64,000 nt of DNA from the NCBI GenBank assembly GCA_023386955.1, contig JAEWIS010000055.1:124001-188000 (forward strand), written 5' to 3'. This stretch comes from Bacillota bacterium (GTDB lineage Bacteria; Bacillota; Bacilli; Paenibacillales; NBRC-103111). This document shows, one piece after another, positions 34,401-42,505 of the stretch (positions are counted from its first letter, which is position 1; each line of letters opens with the position of its first letter). The translations under genes were made by a program, and so were the position numbers. The notes under the pieces are model-generated. The model saw only the letters and a list, made by a program, of their open reading frames with translations, did not search any database and was not told the DNA's origin.

Positions 34401-35300
34401 TTACCGGCGCTGCGGGCTGTGCAGCTCTTGCCTTAATATCTCGACGATGGCATCTCCCAGGATACGGCCTGCCGTTCTGGGGGCCACCTTGCCGGGCAGC
34501 CCCAGGGCAGGGATGGCTTTGACACCGGCAGCCTCCGCGGCATGGAAGTCTGTTCCTCCCGGTTTGGAGGCAAGGTCCACAATCAGAGACGCAGGCGGCA
34601 TATTGCCAATGACCCCGGCGGTCACCACCATAGCGGGAATCGTATTAAACAGAATGTCGGCACTGGCCGCCTCTTCCGGCAGCCCGTTCATATGGAAGGG
34701 CTGGAGCCCCATTTCGATGGCGCGGGCCTGAAGCTCCGGCTCCCGGATGCCCACTCTGACTGTGGCGCCAAGATTCTTGAGGGTCCGGGCCAGAGTCATC
34801 CCAACCCGCCCCAACCCCAGCACTATAACCGACGCCCCGTGTAGCGTAATGTCCGTGTGCTGGATGGCCAGCATAACCGCTCCCTCCGCAGTGGGAATGG
34901 AGTTGAGGATGGCCACGTCATCTCTGGCATATACCTCCGCCAGCCTGAGCCGGTATTTGCTGCAGGCCTCCCGGAGATAAGCGTTCACACTGCCTGTAAT
35001 CACCAATCCCTCCGCCGGCATGGCGGCTAGCATATTGGTTGTGACGGTCAGCTCCTCCGAGGAATAGGGAGCGTCCACCTCACCGGCAGCACCGATTCCC
35101 ACGGCGGGCAGAATCACCGCCGAGCATTCCCGGAACACCGCTTCCGAAAGCTGCACCCGGTGGATATGTTCAAGGCCTGTACCGGCCCATTGATCAAACC
35201 CGGCTATGTATATGGCGGCACCCGTCCCGGCAAGCCGGCGGATCACCTCCAGCTGGCGGCTGTCCCCGCCTGCAATCAACAGTTTTTCTTGTGCAAACAT
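34401..35300 (-). CDS. dpaA: Dipicolinate synthase subunit A
   Basis: A 299-residue protein that matches SpoVFA/DpaA along its length: N-terminal GGDSRQLEVIRRL, IYIAGFDQW, ARDDVAILNSIPTAEGAVML, AIQHTDITLHG, the NAD-binding VLGLGRVGMTLARTL at about residues 155-170, and LGLPGKVAPRTAGRIL near the end. With subunit B it forms dipicolinate in the mother cell during sporulation, giving spores their heat resistance. In Bacillus subtilis the B subunit gene follows directly; here there is no dpaB: the next gene is a membrane protein behind a terminator. ATG at 35300 follows GGGGTGAGAGA. It is divergent from the serine dehydratase genes. Confidence 0.92.
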   Translation of the reverse strand: MFAQEKLLIAGGDSRQLEVIRRLAGTGAAIYIAGFDQWAGTGLEHIHRVQLSEAVFRECSAVILPAVGIGAAGEVDAPYSSEELTVTTNMLAAMPAEGLVITGSVNAYLREACSKYRLRLAEVYARDDVAILNSIPTAEGAVMLAIQHTDITLHGASVIVLGLGRVGMTLARTLKNLGATVRVGIREPELQARAIEMGLQPFHMNGLPEEAASADILFNTIPAMVVTAGVIGNMPPASLIVDLASKPGGTDFHAAEAAGVKAIPALGLPGKVAPRTAGRILGDAIVEILRQELHSPQRR

Positions 35301-35393
35301 TCTCTCACCCCGCCTAAATATAGGACAGTTTCCACGAATAAACAAGCTTCGGATGGTCCGATTTTTTGCACAAACCGCCTGATTCCCGCCCTT

Positions 35394-35422
35394 TTACGAA
35401 CATGTTGTGTACGCGGTATAAT
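35394..35422 (+). promoter_or_regulatory. Probable promoter of sdaAB-sdaAA
   Basis: TATAAT at 35417-35422 with a poor -35 (TTACGA, 35394-35399) at 17 bp, 50 bp upstream of the GTG start. Confidence 0.5.
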
Positions 35423-35471
35423 AGGATTGGATTCAACACATTGGTTATGGATAGGAAATGGGGAACGGACC

Positions 35472-36152
35472 GTGCGGTTTAAAGATGTGTTTTCGATTAT
35501 CGGGCCCAGCATGGTGGGTCCCTCCAGCTCGCATACGGCAGGCGCTGCCCGGCTGGGGCGTGTGGCCAGGCGGCTCCATGGCGCCCCGCCGGAGCTGGCG
35601 GAGCTGACGCTGTACGGCTCCTTCGCCGCCACCTACAAGGGCCACGGCACGGACCTGGCGCTAATCGGCGGCCTGCTTGATTATGATACGGATGATGCCC
35701 GCATCCGCGATGCAGTGGCTTTGGCGGAGCAGGCCGGGATGGAGGTTCGTTTCCGGACGGCTATGCTGCCGGCGGGGCATCCTAATACAGTGTCCATCCG
35801 CGTGCAAAGCGCCGACGGCCGGGAGGATACGGTAACAGGCGCATCCATCGGGGGCGGCAATATCGAAATTTCGCGGGTGAACGGCTTCGATGTCCGGTTT
35901 ACTGCGGACTATCCCACGCTCTTGGTATTCCACCGGGACCAGCGGGGGATGGTGGCGGATATCTCCCGGCTGCTCAGTGACCGGGGAATCAATATCGGGC
36001 ACATGAATGTAAACCGGAAATCGCGGAGCGGCGATGCACTGACGGTTGTGGAGATGGATGAGCCGGCAGAGCCCCAGGTGCTGGAGCAGCTGTCCGGGCT
36101 AGCGGATATAAGCAGGATCAGTGTGGTCAATTTACGAAACGGGAACGGGTGA
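35472..36152 (+). CDS. sdaAB: L-serine dehydratase, beta subunit
   Basis: A 226-residue subunit. Residues 1-140 are the SDH beta domain (SIIGPSMVGPSSSHTAGA at about 8-25; MLPAGHPNTV; SIGGGNIEI); residues about 150-225 form an ACT domain (LVFHRDQRGMVADISRLL), which binds serine or regulates. With the alpha subunit and a 4Fe-4S cluster it deaminates L-serine to pyruvate and ammonia. Start is GTG at 35472 after GGGGAACGG; the frame is open far upstream through the divergent dpaA region but that part is not SdaAB-like. The alpha gene follows after four bases. Confidence 0.93.
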   Translation: MRFKDVFSIIGPSMVGPSSSHTAGAARLGRVARRLHGAPPELAELTLYGSFAATYKGHGTDLALIGGLLDYDTDDARIRDAVALAEQAGMEVRFRTAMLPAGHPNTVSIRVQSADGREDTVTGASIGGGNIEISRVNGFDVRFTADYPTLLVFHRDQRGMVADISRLLSDRGINIGHMNVNRKSRSGDALTVVEMDEPAEPQVLEQLSGLADISRISVVNLRNGNG

Positions 36153-36156
36153 TGGA

Positions 36157-37062
36157 ATGCGCTTCTCAACCTTGGAGCAATTGGCAAAGCTGTGTACGGA
36201 GGAGCATCTCTCCATCGGGCGGATGATGCTGCGGGAGCAAGCCGCGGAATCCGGCATGGCGGAAGAGGCGGTATTCCGCCAGATGGCGGATTATTACGGC
36301 ATCATGAAGGAAGCGGTAGAGCGGGGACTGACGGAGGATACCCGCTCCCGCAGCGGACTGACCGGCGGGGATGCCCGCAAGGTGATGGAGTATGGAGCCG
36401 GACCGGGGGCCTCCTCCAATCTCGGCGGGGATGCAGGGCGGACCATGGCCTACGCTCTGGCGGTCTCCGAGGTGAATGCGTCCATGGGCCGCATTGTGGC
36501 CACCCCCACCGCAGGGTCATGCGGGATTATCCCGGGTGTGTTCGTCAGCACCCAGGAGCGGTTCGGCTACGATGAGGAAGCGATGACCTATGCGCTGTTC
36601 GCCTCCGGAGCCATCGGGTTCGTGATCGCCAACAACTCCTTCATCTCCGGCGCCGAAGGCGGCTGTCAGGCGGAGGTGGGCTCCGCCATCGGCATGGCGG
36701 CGGGGGCCCTGACGGAGCTGCGGGGCGGCAACCCGGAGCAGGCCATCCACGCGGTGGGCCTGGCGCTGAAGAATTCCCTGGGCCTCATCTGCGATCCTGT
36801 AGGCGGCCTGGTGGAGATCCCCTGCATCGTGCGCAACGGCTTCGGGGCGGTCACTGCACTGGCCGCCGCCGACATGGCGTTAGCCGGAGTCCGGAGCGTC
36901 ATCCCCTCCGATGAGGTGGTCCAGGTGATGCTGGAGGTGGGTTCGGCCATGCCCGACGGGCACCGGGAGACCGCCAAGGGCGGCCTGGCCCAAACTCCGA
37001 CGGGGCGCGCCATCATGCGCCAGCTCTATGGCAAGGGCCAAGGCGACGGGGCAACGGAATGA
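36157..37062 (+). CDS. sdaAA: L-serine dehydratase, iron-sulfur alpha subunit
   Basis: A 301-residue subunit with the cluster Cys motifs in order: TAGSCGIIPG (about residue 128), GGCQAEVG (about 170) and LICDPVGG ... EIPCIVRN (about 210-225). These bind the catalytic 4Fe-4S cluster that dehydrates serine. ATG at 36157, four bases after the beta stop, with GGGTGATGGA before it. Length is normal for the family, and all three Cys are present. Confidence 0.94.
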   Translation: MRFSTLEQLAKLCTEEHLSIGRMMLREQAAESGMAEEAVFRQMADYYGIMKEAVERGLTEDTRSRSGLTGGDARKVMEYGAGPGASSNLGGDAGRTMAYALAVSEVNASMGRIVATPTAGSCGIIPGVFVSTQERFGYDEEAMTYALFASGAIGFVIANNSFISGAEGGCQAEVGSAIGMAAGALTELRGGNPEQAIHAVGLALKNSLGLICDPVGGLVEIPCIVRNGFGAVTALAAADMALAGVRSVIPSDEVVQVMLEVGSAMPDGHRETAKGGLAQTPTGRAIMRQLYGKGQGDGATE

Positions 37063-37277
37063 GGACGGCCGGATAACGGAGTATGGAATGAGGGGCTGCC
37101 GGATAATGAAGTCCGGAGACTGAGACTCGGAAGCCGGGCAGCAGCTCTAACGAATCTATCGAGCATGTCCAGGAAAGGTGGAAGTGTCCTATAGGTATAG
37201 GGATGCCCCCGTGGGAACGTTACTCCCAGCCTCGTCCGAAATGGACGCCCTCGTGGGAACGTAAACCTCCCCCGAAA

Positions 37278-37452
37278 TGCAAAAGTGCATCTATTGGGCA
37301 AACAAACCTTCGTTTTTACGGTTTATCCTGCAAAAGTGCAGTTATTTCCGTGAGATGGGTGCAAGCTGTACCCCACCGCGGAAAATAGCTGCACTTTTAC
37401 ATTTAGGGTGCACGGAGAGGCGGAATTCCAGCAGAATAGATGCATTTTCGCA
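37278..37452. repeat. Two-plus-two inverted array, TGCAAAAGTGC family
   Basis: Direct units TGCAAAAGTGCATCTATT (37278) and TGCAAAAGTGCAGTTATT (37329), inverted units AATAGCTGCACTTTTACA (37384) and AATAGATGCATTTTCGCA (37435). Pair spacing is 51 bp in both cases, centre 55 bp. It lies in the gap between convergent sdaAA and LysR genes; the rest of this 456-bp gap (37063-37277) shows a short imperfect direct repeat around GTGGGAACGT and nothing else. Confidence 0.88.
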
Positions 37453-37518
37453 GGATAACACTGGATTTAATTGGAAATTGATGGTTTAGGAGGCGGCATA
37501 CGCCATTAGGAGCATCGC

Positions 37519-38370
37519 TTACACCCCGGCGCTCTGCAATTCCTCCATAAACGAACGCAGCGTGTTGGATAAATAAGAATCCTTCCGCCGGATGAAGATG
37601 GTGGTAATCTCGTTATACGGCTTCGGAATGGCAAACCCATGCAGAGTCCCCTCATCCAGCAGCCTGCGAACAGAGGAGCGCGGCACGATGGTGATACCGA
37701 TTCCGGCGGCAATGCTGCCGACGATGGTCTCGAAGGAGCCCAACTGCATGATTTGCCGGGGGATAACCCCCTCATCCTTCAGCCAGCGTTCCAGCCGCTC
37801 CCTGTACCCGCAGCCTTTATTGAACAGCAGCAGCGGCTTTTTGGTGACATCCTCCAGTGAAAACACATCGCTCTTAGCCACAAGGATAAGCTCCTCCCGG
37901 AACACCTCCTGATACTCGATCAACGGATGCTTCACCGGACCGGTCACAAAAGCGCCGTCCAGCTTCATCCCCACCACGTCCTGAACCAGCTGCTCCGTCA
38001 CCCCCACCGTCAGGGACAGCTCCACTTGGGGATGCTTCTCTAGATAGGAGGATAAGATCCCCGGCAGCTTGATCACCGTTTCCACAATCCCGATATTCAG
38101 GATGCCTGCTGGGCGGTCCGTCCCAAAGGCGTGTTTGATCTCTTCCGCTTTCCCCAATATGTCCTCCGCATACACCATCAGCCGTTTCCCCTCGGCATTG
38201 AGCACCATGCCCCGTTTATGCCGGTAGAACAGCTCCGTCTGCAGCTCCTTCTCCAGCTGCTTAATTCTAGCCGTGACATTGGATTGGACATAGCTTAGCT
38301 CCGCCGCAGCCTGGCTTACACTCCCCAATTCTGCAACCGTTTTAAAAATCCGCAGATCATTCAGTTCCAT
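37519..38370 (-). CDS. LysR family transcriptional regulator
   Basis: A 283-residue LysR regulator: N-terminal winged helix-turn-helix (about residues 1-60; TVAELGSVSQAAAELSYVQS) and a two-lobe effector domain. The effector is unknown. It is divergent from an EamA transporter gene 119 bp away, the usual LysR target layout; the gap is AT-rich with T-N11-A type words (AATAAGTATCATTATAAATG). Confidence 0.92.
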   Translation of the reverse strand: MELNDLRIFKTVAELGSVSQAAAELSYVQSNVTARIKQLEKELQTELFYRHKRGMVLNAEGKRLMVYAEDILGKAEEIKHAFGTDRPAGILNIGIVETVIKLPGILSSYLEKHPQVELSLTVGVTEQLVQDVVGMKLDGAFVTGPVKHPLIEYQEVFREELILVAKSDVFSLEDVTKKPLLLFNKGCGYRERLERWLKDEGVIPRQIMQLGSFETIVGSIAAGIGITIVPRSSVRRLLDEGTLHGFAIPKPYNEITTIFIRRKDSYLSNTLRSFMEELQSAGV

Positions 38371-38489
38371 CGGTTCTTCTCCAAATTAGAATAAGTATCA
38401 TTATAAATGATGATAACATCCATTTTCAATCATTTTACTCCCGGCTTCCTCCTCCCTTATGATGAATAAGATTTTACACAGCATGGGAG

Positions 38490-39464
38490 ATGAGGGTGTT
38501 GTTCAAAAATAAAGTGGTGTTGGGCTCCGTGCTTTGCCTGACAGCCAGCGTGTCATGGGGCGCCATGTTTCCGGTGGCACACCGTGCGCTGCAGTACATA
38601 GATCCTTTCTATTTTGCCTTTATCCGTTACCTGCTGGTCACGGTAATTCTCTCGGGGCTGCTTTTGTTCAAAGAAGGGAAGGCCGCCTTCCGTTTGGAGG
38701 GAAAAGGCGGAAAGCTGCTTTTTTGCGGGACGATGGCCTTTACGGTGTATAATTTCCTGGTGTTCTCCGGACAGCATCTAATGGGGGAAGCCGGCACCAT
38801 TACTGCCTCCATCATGGAGGTGCTGATGCCGTTGATTTCAATACTCCTGCTCTGGGGCAAAACCAAAAAGAAACCCGATACCAAAACACTCGTCAGTATC
38901 GGCATCGCCTTAACCGGCGCATTGCTGGTGATTACTAACGGCAGCCTTTCCTTTTTCACAGAGGCGTCCCGGCATGTGTTCCCTGTGCTGCTGATCTTCA
39001 CCGGGGTTGTGGGATGGGTGCTTTATTCGCTCGGAGGCAGCAGCTTCCGCGGATGGTCCACATTACGGTTCTCCACCTTAACCTGCCTGCTGGGAACGGC
39101 CGTCTCCATGGTCATTGTTGCAGCAGCGTCCTCCCTCCAACTGATCGAGGTTCCGGATTGGAATACGCTGGCCTCCATCAAATATGAAATGTCCTTTATG
39201 GTGCTCCTGCCCGGTCTGGTGGCATTGGTAAGCTGGAACGCCGGACTGAAGGCCCTCACTCCCGTAAACGGCATTCTGTTTATCAGCTTGGTTCCCGTCA
39301 CCACCTTCGTGCTGATGGGCTTCCAGGGATACAGAATCAGCCCCTACGAGCTGGCGGGCGCCACCTTGGTGATTCTCGCGCTGGTCCAGAACAATATGAG
39401 CCAACGAAGGAGCTTGTCTCCCCGGTATACGTTAAACCTCAAGACGACGAAGAGCAGCTTCTAG
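38490..39464 (+). CDS. DMT family transporter (EamA)
   Basis: A 324-residue drug/metabolite transporter with ten predicted helices in two EamA repeats (about residues 10-145 and 160-300), including the typical SWGAMFPVAHRAL start and TPVNGILFISLVPVTTFVLMG. Likely exports a metabolite, perhaps an amino acid, under control of the divergent LysR. Starts at 38490 (ATG), 38496 (GTG) or 38499 (TTG) are all possible; GGGAG is closest to optimal for the last two. The stop codon TAG (39462) is the first three bases of a MITE, so the C-terminal end may have been set by that insertion. Confidence 0.9.
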   Translation: MRVLFKNKVVLGSVLCLTASVSWGAMFPVAHRALQYIDPFYFAFIRYLLVTVILSGLLLFKEGKAAFRLEGKGGKLLFCGTMAFTVYNFLVFSGQHLMGEAGTITASIMEVLMPLISILLLWGKTKKKPDTKTLVSIGIALTGALLVITNGSLSFFTEASRHVFPVLLIFTGVVGWVLYSLGGSSFRGWSTLRFSTLTCLLGTAVSMVIVAAASSLQLIEVPDWNTLASIKYEMSFMVLLPGLVALVSWNAGLKALTPVNGILFISLVPVTTFVLMGFQGYRISPYELAGATLVILALVQNNMSQRRSLSPRYTLNLKTTKSSF

Positions 39465-39626
39465 GGTGTGTTTGCAAACTCCGAGGGGAGCAGATTTTGC
39501 TGAATTTTCGTTCCAGGCAAGGCACTTTCGCGAAGGCGTACCGGGGGTACGTCAAGCGGAAGTAACGATGCAAGGGACGAAAAGACAGTAGAAGATGCCC
39601 TCAAGCGGGTTTGCAAACACGCCCTA
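39462..39626. mobile_element. 165-bp MITE-like element, complete copy
   Basis: The left end TAGGGTGTGTTTGCAAAC and right end GTTTGCAAACACGCCCTA are inverted repeats identical at 17 of 18 positions, with TA at both outer borders as for IS630/Tc1-type target sites. The interior has a GTACCGGGGGTAC palindrome and no coding frame. Partial or collapsed copies occur at 5739-5764, 52301-52410 and 54064-54147. No transposase for it is in the window. Confidence 0.85.
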
Positions 39627-39635
39627 AAAAATGCA

Positions 39636-39674
39636 AAAAACTCCGCCCTCCCACTATGGAAGAGGCGGAGTTTT
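39636..39674. terminator. Bidirectional intrinsic terminator
   Basis: AAAAACTCCGCC and GGCGGAGTTTT around a 16-base loop, between the MITE and the CMD-family gene on the opposite strand. Confidence 0.85.
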
Positions 39675-39689
39675 CACTGTTTGGCGGCA

Positions 39690-40064
39690 TTAAATCTTCT
39701 GCAAATCCTTCAAGGTAGCCAGCAGCACGTTAAAGGCGGAGATGACCTTTGGCTCGCCGATGGCGGGAACCAGATGCAGCAGAATGGCCTTGATATCATC
39801 CACGGTCATGCCCACCTTCAGAGCCATGGCATAATGCACACCCAGCTGCTCGTATTGCCCCATAGTGATCAGGGAGGAAATCAGACAAACCTCCCGCCAC
39901 TCCGGACTGATGGACTTGGTTTGGAAGATATCCCCGTACGCCACCCCCAGAATATACTGGGCCAGCTCCGGAAAATGCTCCTGGATAGGGGCAAGGGCCT
40001 TGGCCCCGTAATCCCCGGACAAATCAAGAAAATGCTCCAGACCGATCTCGGATGTTTCTTTCAT
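39690..40064 (-). CDS. Carboxymuconolactone decarboxylase family protein
   Basis: A 124-residue all-helical protein of the CMD/AhpD-like fold. The conserved core is REVCLISSLITMGQYEQLGVHYAMAL (residues about 56-82) with the Glu/Cys/His pattern, here with one Cys only, so it is not a CxxC AhpD peroxidase. CMD members decarboxylate small lactones or detoxify peroxides; the substrate here is unknown. ATG at 40064 follows GGAGG. It is the second gene of an operon with a ThDP-dependent enzyme 47 bp upstream. Confidence 0.87.
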   Translation of the reverse strand: MKETSEIGLEHFLDLSGDYGAKALAPIQEHFPELAQYILGVAYGDIFQTKSISPEWREVCLISSLITMGQYEQLGVHYAMALKVGMTVDDIKAILLHLVPAIGEPKVISAFNVLLATLKDLQKI

Positions 40065-40110
40065 ATGTAAATTCCTCCTTGGAAAATGAAAGTATAATCT
40101 TATGTAAGGA

Positions 40111-41745
40111 TTAGTTCATCACCAGCACCCGGTGAGCGGTAGGCGGGATTTCCGAACGGTCGGTCAGAAGCTCGATCACGGCTGCGCGCTTCAGGGAAAC
40201 GGCATCCTGCACCGCCTGCTCGAATTGCTCCATGGTTTCGCAGCGGAAGGCGGCGGCCCCCAGAGAGCGGGCGAATTGGCTGGCATCCATCGGCACCTCG
40301 AAAATCGTCCCGTCGATGCGACCGGTGGTTTTTTCCATCCCCTTCAGGGCCATGTCCAGCTGCTTATTGTTTACCACGATGAAAATCACCGGAAGCTCCT
40401 TGCACACCGCGGTGTTGATCTCCGCTCCCAGCATCATAAAGCAGCCGTCTCCCGTAATGCAGAATACCGTTTCGTCCGGGGCGGCGCATTGGGCGCCGAT
40501 GGACATGCCGATGGCATTGCCCATACACGCAAAATAGGAGTCAAACACGAAGCTGCCCGGGCGTTTGACCTTGTACCATTTGACCGCGTTGAAGCCGTGG
40601 CTTCCGTCATCCACATACAGGGTAGACCGCTCCGGCACCAAATCCCCCATCCGCTGCATCACTGAAGCCAGAGATAACCCCAGCAGTACCGGCAGGGCAT
40701 CGGAATAGTTCACATGGGTCTCCGTATCCCGCTTGGGCAAAATCGCTGTTTCCACCGCCTCCAGACACTGCCGCAGGTTATGCCGTAGATCCCCGGTTAC
40801 CGGGATGGTCCGGGAGGTGAGAATTTTGCCGACGAAGGTTGGGTCTATATCAAATTGCACCAGCGTGGCCGGATGGTTCTGGGGCTTCAGGTTGCAGATG
40901 GTCATATCGCTCAGCCGGGAGCCCATGACGATGAACAGGTCGCTGCTATTGAGCAGCCCGTCCCCATGTGTGCAGCCGCCTACGCCCACAGGCCCGTGGT
41001 ACAGCGGATGATCCCAGGCGATGGCACCTTTGCCGCCGGGGGTGGTGACGACCGGGATGTTGAAGGTTTCGGCAAAATGGACCAGCTCCTCATGGGCGCC
41101 GGAGCGGTTGACGCCCTTACCGGCAATAATCACGGGACGCTCCGCCCGGTTGATGGCCTCAATAGCCCGTTCCCGGTTGCCCAAACTGACCAGCGGCTCC
41201 CGCTGGGGAATCACAAGGCGGAATTCCTCCAGGCGCTCCGACTGGACATCGAAGGGAATGCAGAGATGTACGGGGCCGCCTTTGCCCTCCAGGGCAGCCG
41301 CAATAGCATGGTTAAACAGGGTCGGGAAGTGGTCCGCCCGCTCCACCAGCTTGCTGAACAGGGTAGCCGGCCGGAACATGTCCGCCAGATCGGCCAGATA
41401 GGAAGTGGAGTCCTGGCATTGGGGCAGACCCAGCTCCTTGATGGACTGGTGTCCGGTGATGAACAGGACGGGAAGATTGTTGGCTTTGGCATGGGCGGCT
41501 GCGGTCAAGAGGTTGGTTCCCCCCGGGCCGGAGGTTCCGAAGGCCACTCCCAGGCGGCCGGTCTGCAGTGCATAACCTGCTGCGGCAAAACCGGAGCTGG
41601 CCTCATGCCTTCCCGGGATAAACTCGATGCCGTAATCCACCATCTTCAAGGCTGCGGGACAAATGGACTTGCCGATAATGCCGAATGCATGGGTAACCTC
41701 CAGGCGCCGAAGGGCCAACGCCAGATGATCTGCAACAGTCTTCAT
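40111..41745 (-). CDS. Thiamine diphosphate-dependent enzyme, acetolactate synthase-like
   Basis: A 544-residue ThDP enzyme with the three-domain POX/ALS order: PYR domain (residues 1-170; catalytic Glu48 in GRHEAS, GTSGPGGTNLL), central domain (about 185-320; RPVIIAGKGVNRSGAHEEL) and PP domain (about 370-540; ThDP-Mg motif ITGDGCFMMLGAEINTAV ... VNNKQLD). Members decarboxylate 2-oxo acids or form acetolactate. There is no ilvN-like small subunit, and the partner is a CMD-family gene, so it is not the biosynthetic IlvB. ATG at 41745 follows AGTGGAGGAG. The promoter at 41812 has near-consensus boxes, so expression may be high. Confidence 0.85.
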   Translation of the reverse strand: MKTVADHLALALRRLEVTHAFGIIGKSICPAALKMVDYGIEFIPGRHEASSGFAAAGYALQTGRLGVAFGTSGPGGTNLLTAAAHAKANNLPVLFITGHQSIKELGLPQCQDSTSYLADLADMFRPATLFSKLVERADHFPTLFNHAIAAALEGKGGPVHLCIPFDVQSERLEEFRLVIPQREPLVSLGNRERAIEAINRAERPVIIAGKGVNRSGAHEELVHFAETFNIPVVTTPGGKGAIAWDHPLYHGPVGVGGCTHGDGLLNSSDLFIVMGSRLSDMTICNLKPQNHPATLVQFDIDPTFVGKILTSRTIPVTGDLRHNLRQCLEAVETAILPKRDTETHVNYSDALPVLLGLSLASVMQRMGDLVPERSTLYVDDGSHGFNAVKWYKVKRPGSFVFDSYFACMGNAIGMSIGAQCAAPDETVFCITGDGCFMMLGAEINTAVCKELPVIFIVVNNKQLDMALKGMEKTTGRIDGTIFEVPMDASQFARSLGAAAFRCETMEQFEQAVQDAVSLKRAAVIELLTDRSEIPPTAHRVLVMN

Positions 41746-41811
41746 TATTACTCCTCCACTCGGTGTCGAAAATTCTGTAATATTCGCTTAATATAAGGAT
41801 AAATCTACTTT

Positions 41812-41840
41812 AAAATAAATCTTTTGGTTTATTTTGTCAA
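41812..41840 (-). promoter_or_regulatory. Strong sigma-A promoter of the ThDP enzyme operon
   Basis: TTGACA (41835-41840 on the minus strand) and TATTTT (41812-41817) with a 17-bp spacer, 67 bp upstream of the ATG. The gap is AT-rich and shared with the divergent sigma-factor operon. Confidence 0.78.
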
Positions 41841-41950
41841 TGAATAATTTGTAAAATTTTGCAACAATAATGGGAACGGGATTTTTTTGGAGACCTGCTA
41901 CAAACCCAGCCCGGCATCCGTCTTAATAACGAAAGGGGGACGGCGGCACC

Positions 41951-42505
41951 ATGAAGGAAGACGCACGGATACCTGAGCTATTCCAGCGGCTGTTCCGGGA
42001 GCATTATCCCGGCGTGGCCCGGAAGCTCTATGCATTAACCGGAGATTATGCGGCAGCCGAGGATTTGGCCCAGGAGGTGTTCCTGCGGCTCTACCGCAAT
42101 CCCCCCGACCGGCTGGAGGCCGTGGGCGCATGGCTCCACCGGGTGCTGACCCGGGTGGGCTACGATTACCTGCGGCAGCAGGCCTCCGGCAGGACCTTAC
42201 TGGCCAAGGAAACCGCACGTGTGGCGGTTTGGTCGGACGGCTCCGCCCCTTCGGGAGAGACGGAGGTGATCCGCGAGTGGGAAAAGGACGTTGTCCGCCG
42301 GGTGCTGCAGAAGCTCTCGGACCGGGACCGGACCGCCCTGCTGCTGCGGGAGGAAGGCTACAGCTACGAAGAGATTGCCCACAGGCTGAACATAAATCCG
42401 AAAATCGTCGGCTCCCTGCTGGCGCGTGCGGAGGAGCGGCTGAAGAAAAAATACGGTCAGGAGGAGGAAGAGCATGGCGGACGGACGGAAACGAACCGGC
42501 GGTGA
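41951..42505 (+). CDS. ECF-type RNA polymerase sigma factor
   Basis: A 184-residue sigma factor: region 2 at about residues 15-85 (AAAEDLAQEVFLRLYRN) and region 4 at about 115-165 (LSDRDRTALLLREEGYSYEE, then IAHRLNINPKIVGSLLARA as the helix-turn-helix). The extended tail EERLKKKYGQEEEE contains an LKKKYG motif that recurs in the anti-sigma protein. It should direct polymerase to envelope-stress or self-regulated promoters. ATG at 41951 follows AAAGGGGG. A GGGAACGG word near 41872 resembles an ECF -35 box, but no clear -10 was found. First gene of a four-gene operon. Confidence 0.9.
   Translation: MKEDARIPELFQRLFREHYPGVARKLYALTGDYAAAEDLAQEVFLRLYRNPPDRLEAVGAWLHRVLTRVGYDYLRQQASGRTLLAKETARVAVWSDGSAPSGETEVIREWEKDVVRRVLQKLSDRDRTALLLREEGYSYEEIAHRLNINPKIVGSLLARAEERLKKKYGQEEEEHGGRTETNRR

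Noticed and set aside
40855..41796. Plus-strand open frame of 313 codons opposite the ThDP enzyme
   Set aside because: Antisense shadow; low-complexity Gln/Gly/His composition and no start signal.
41841..41950. ECF autoregulatory promoter before the sigma-factor gene
   Set aside because: A GGGAACGG word is present but no matching -10 (CGTC-like) lies at 16-17 bp, so it was not listed as a promoter.
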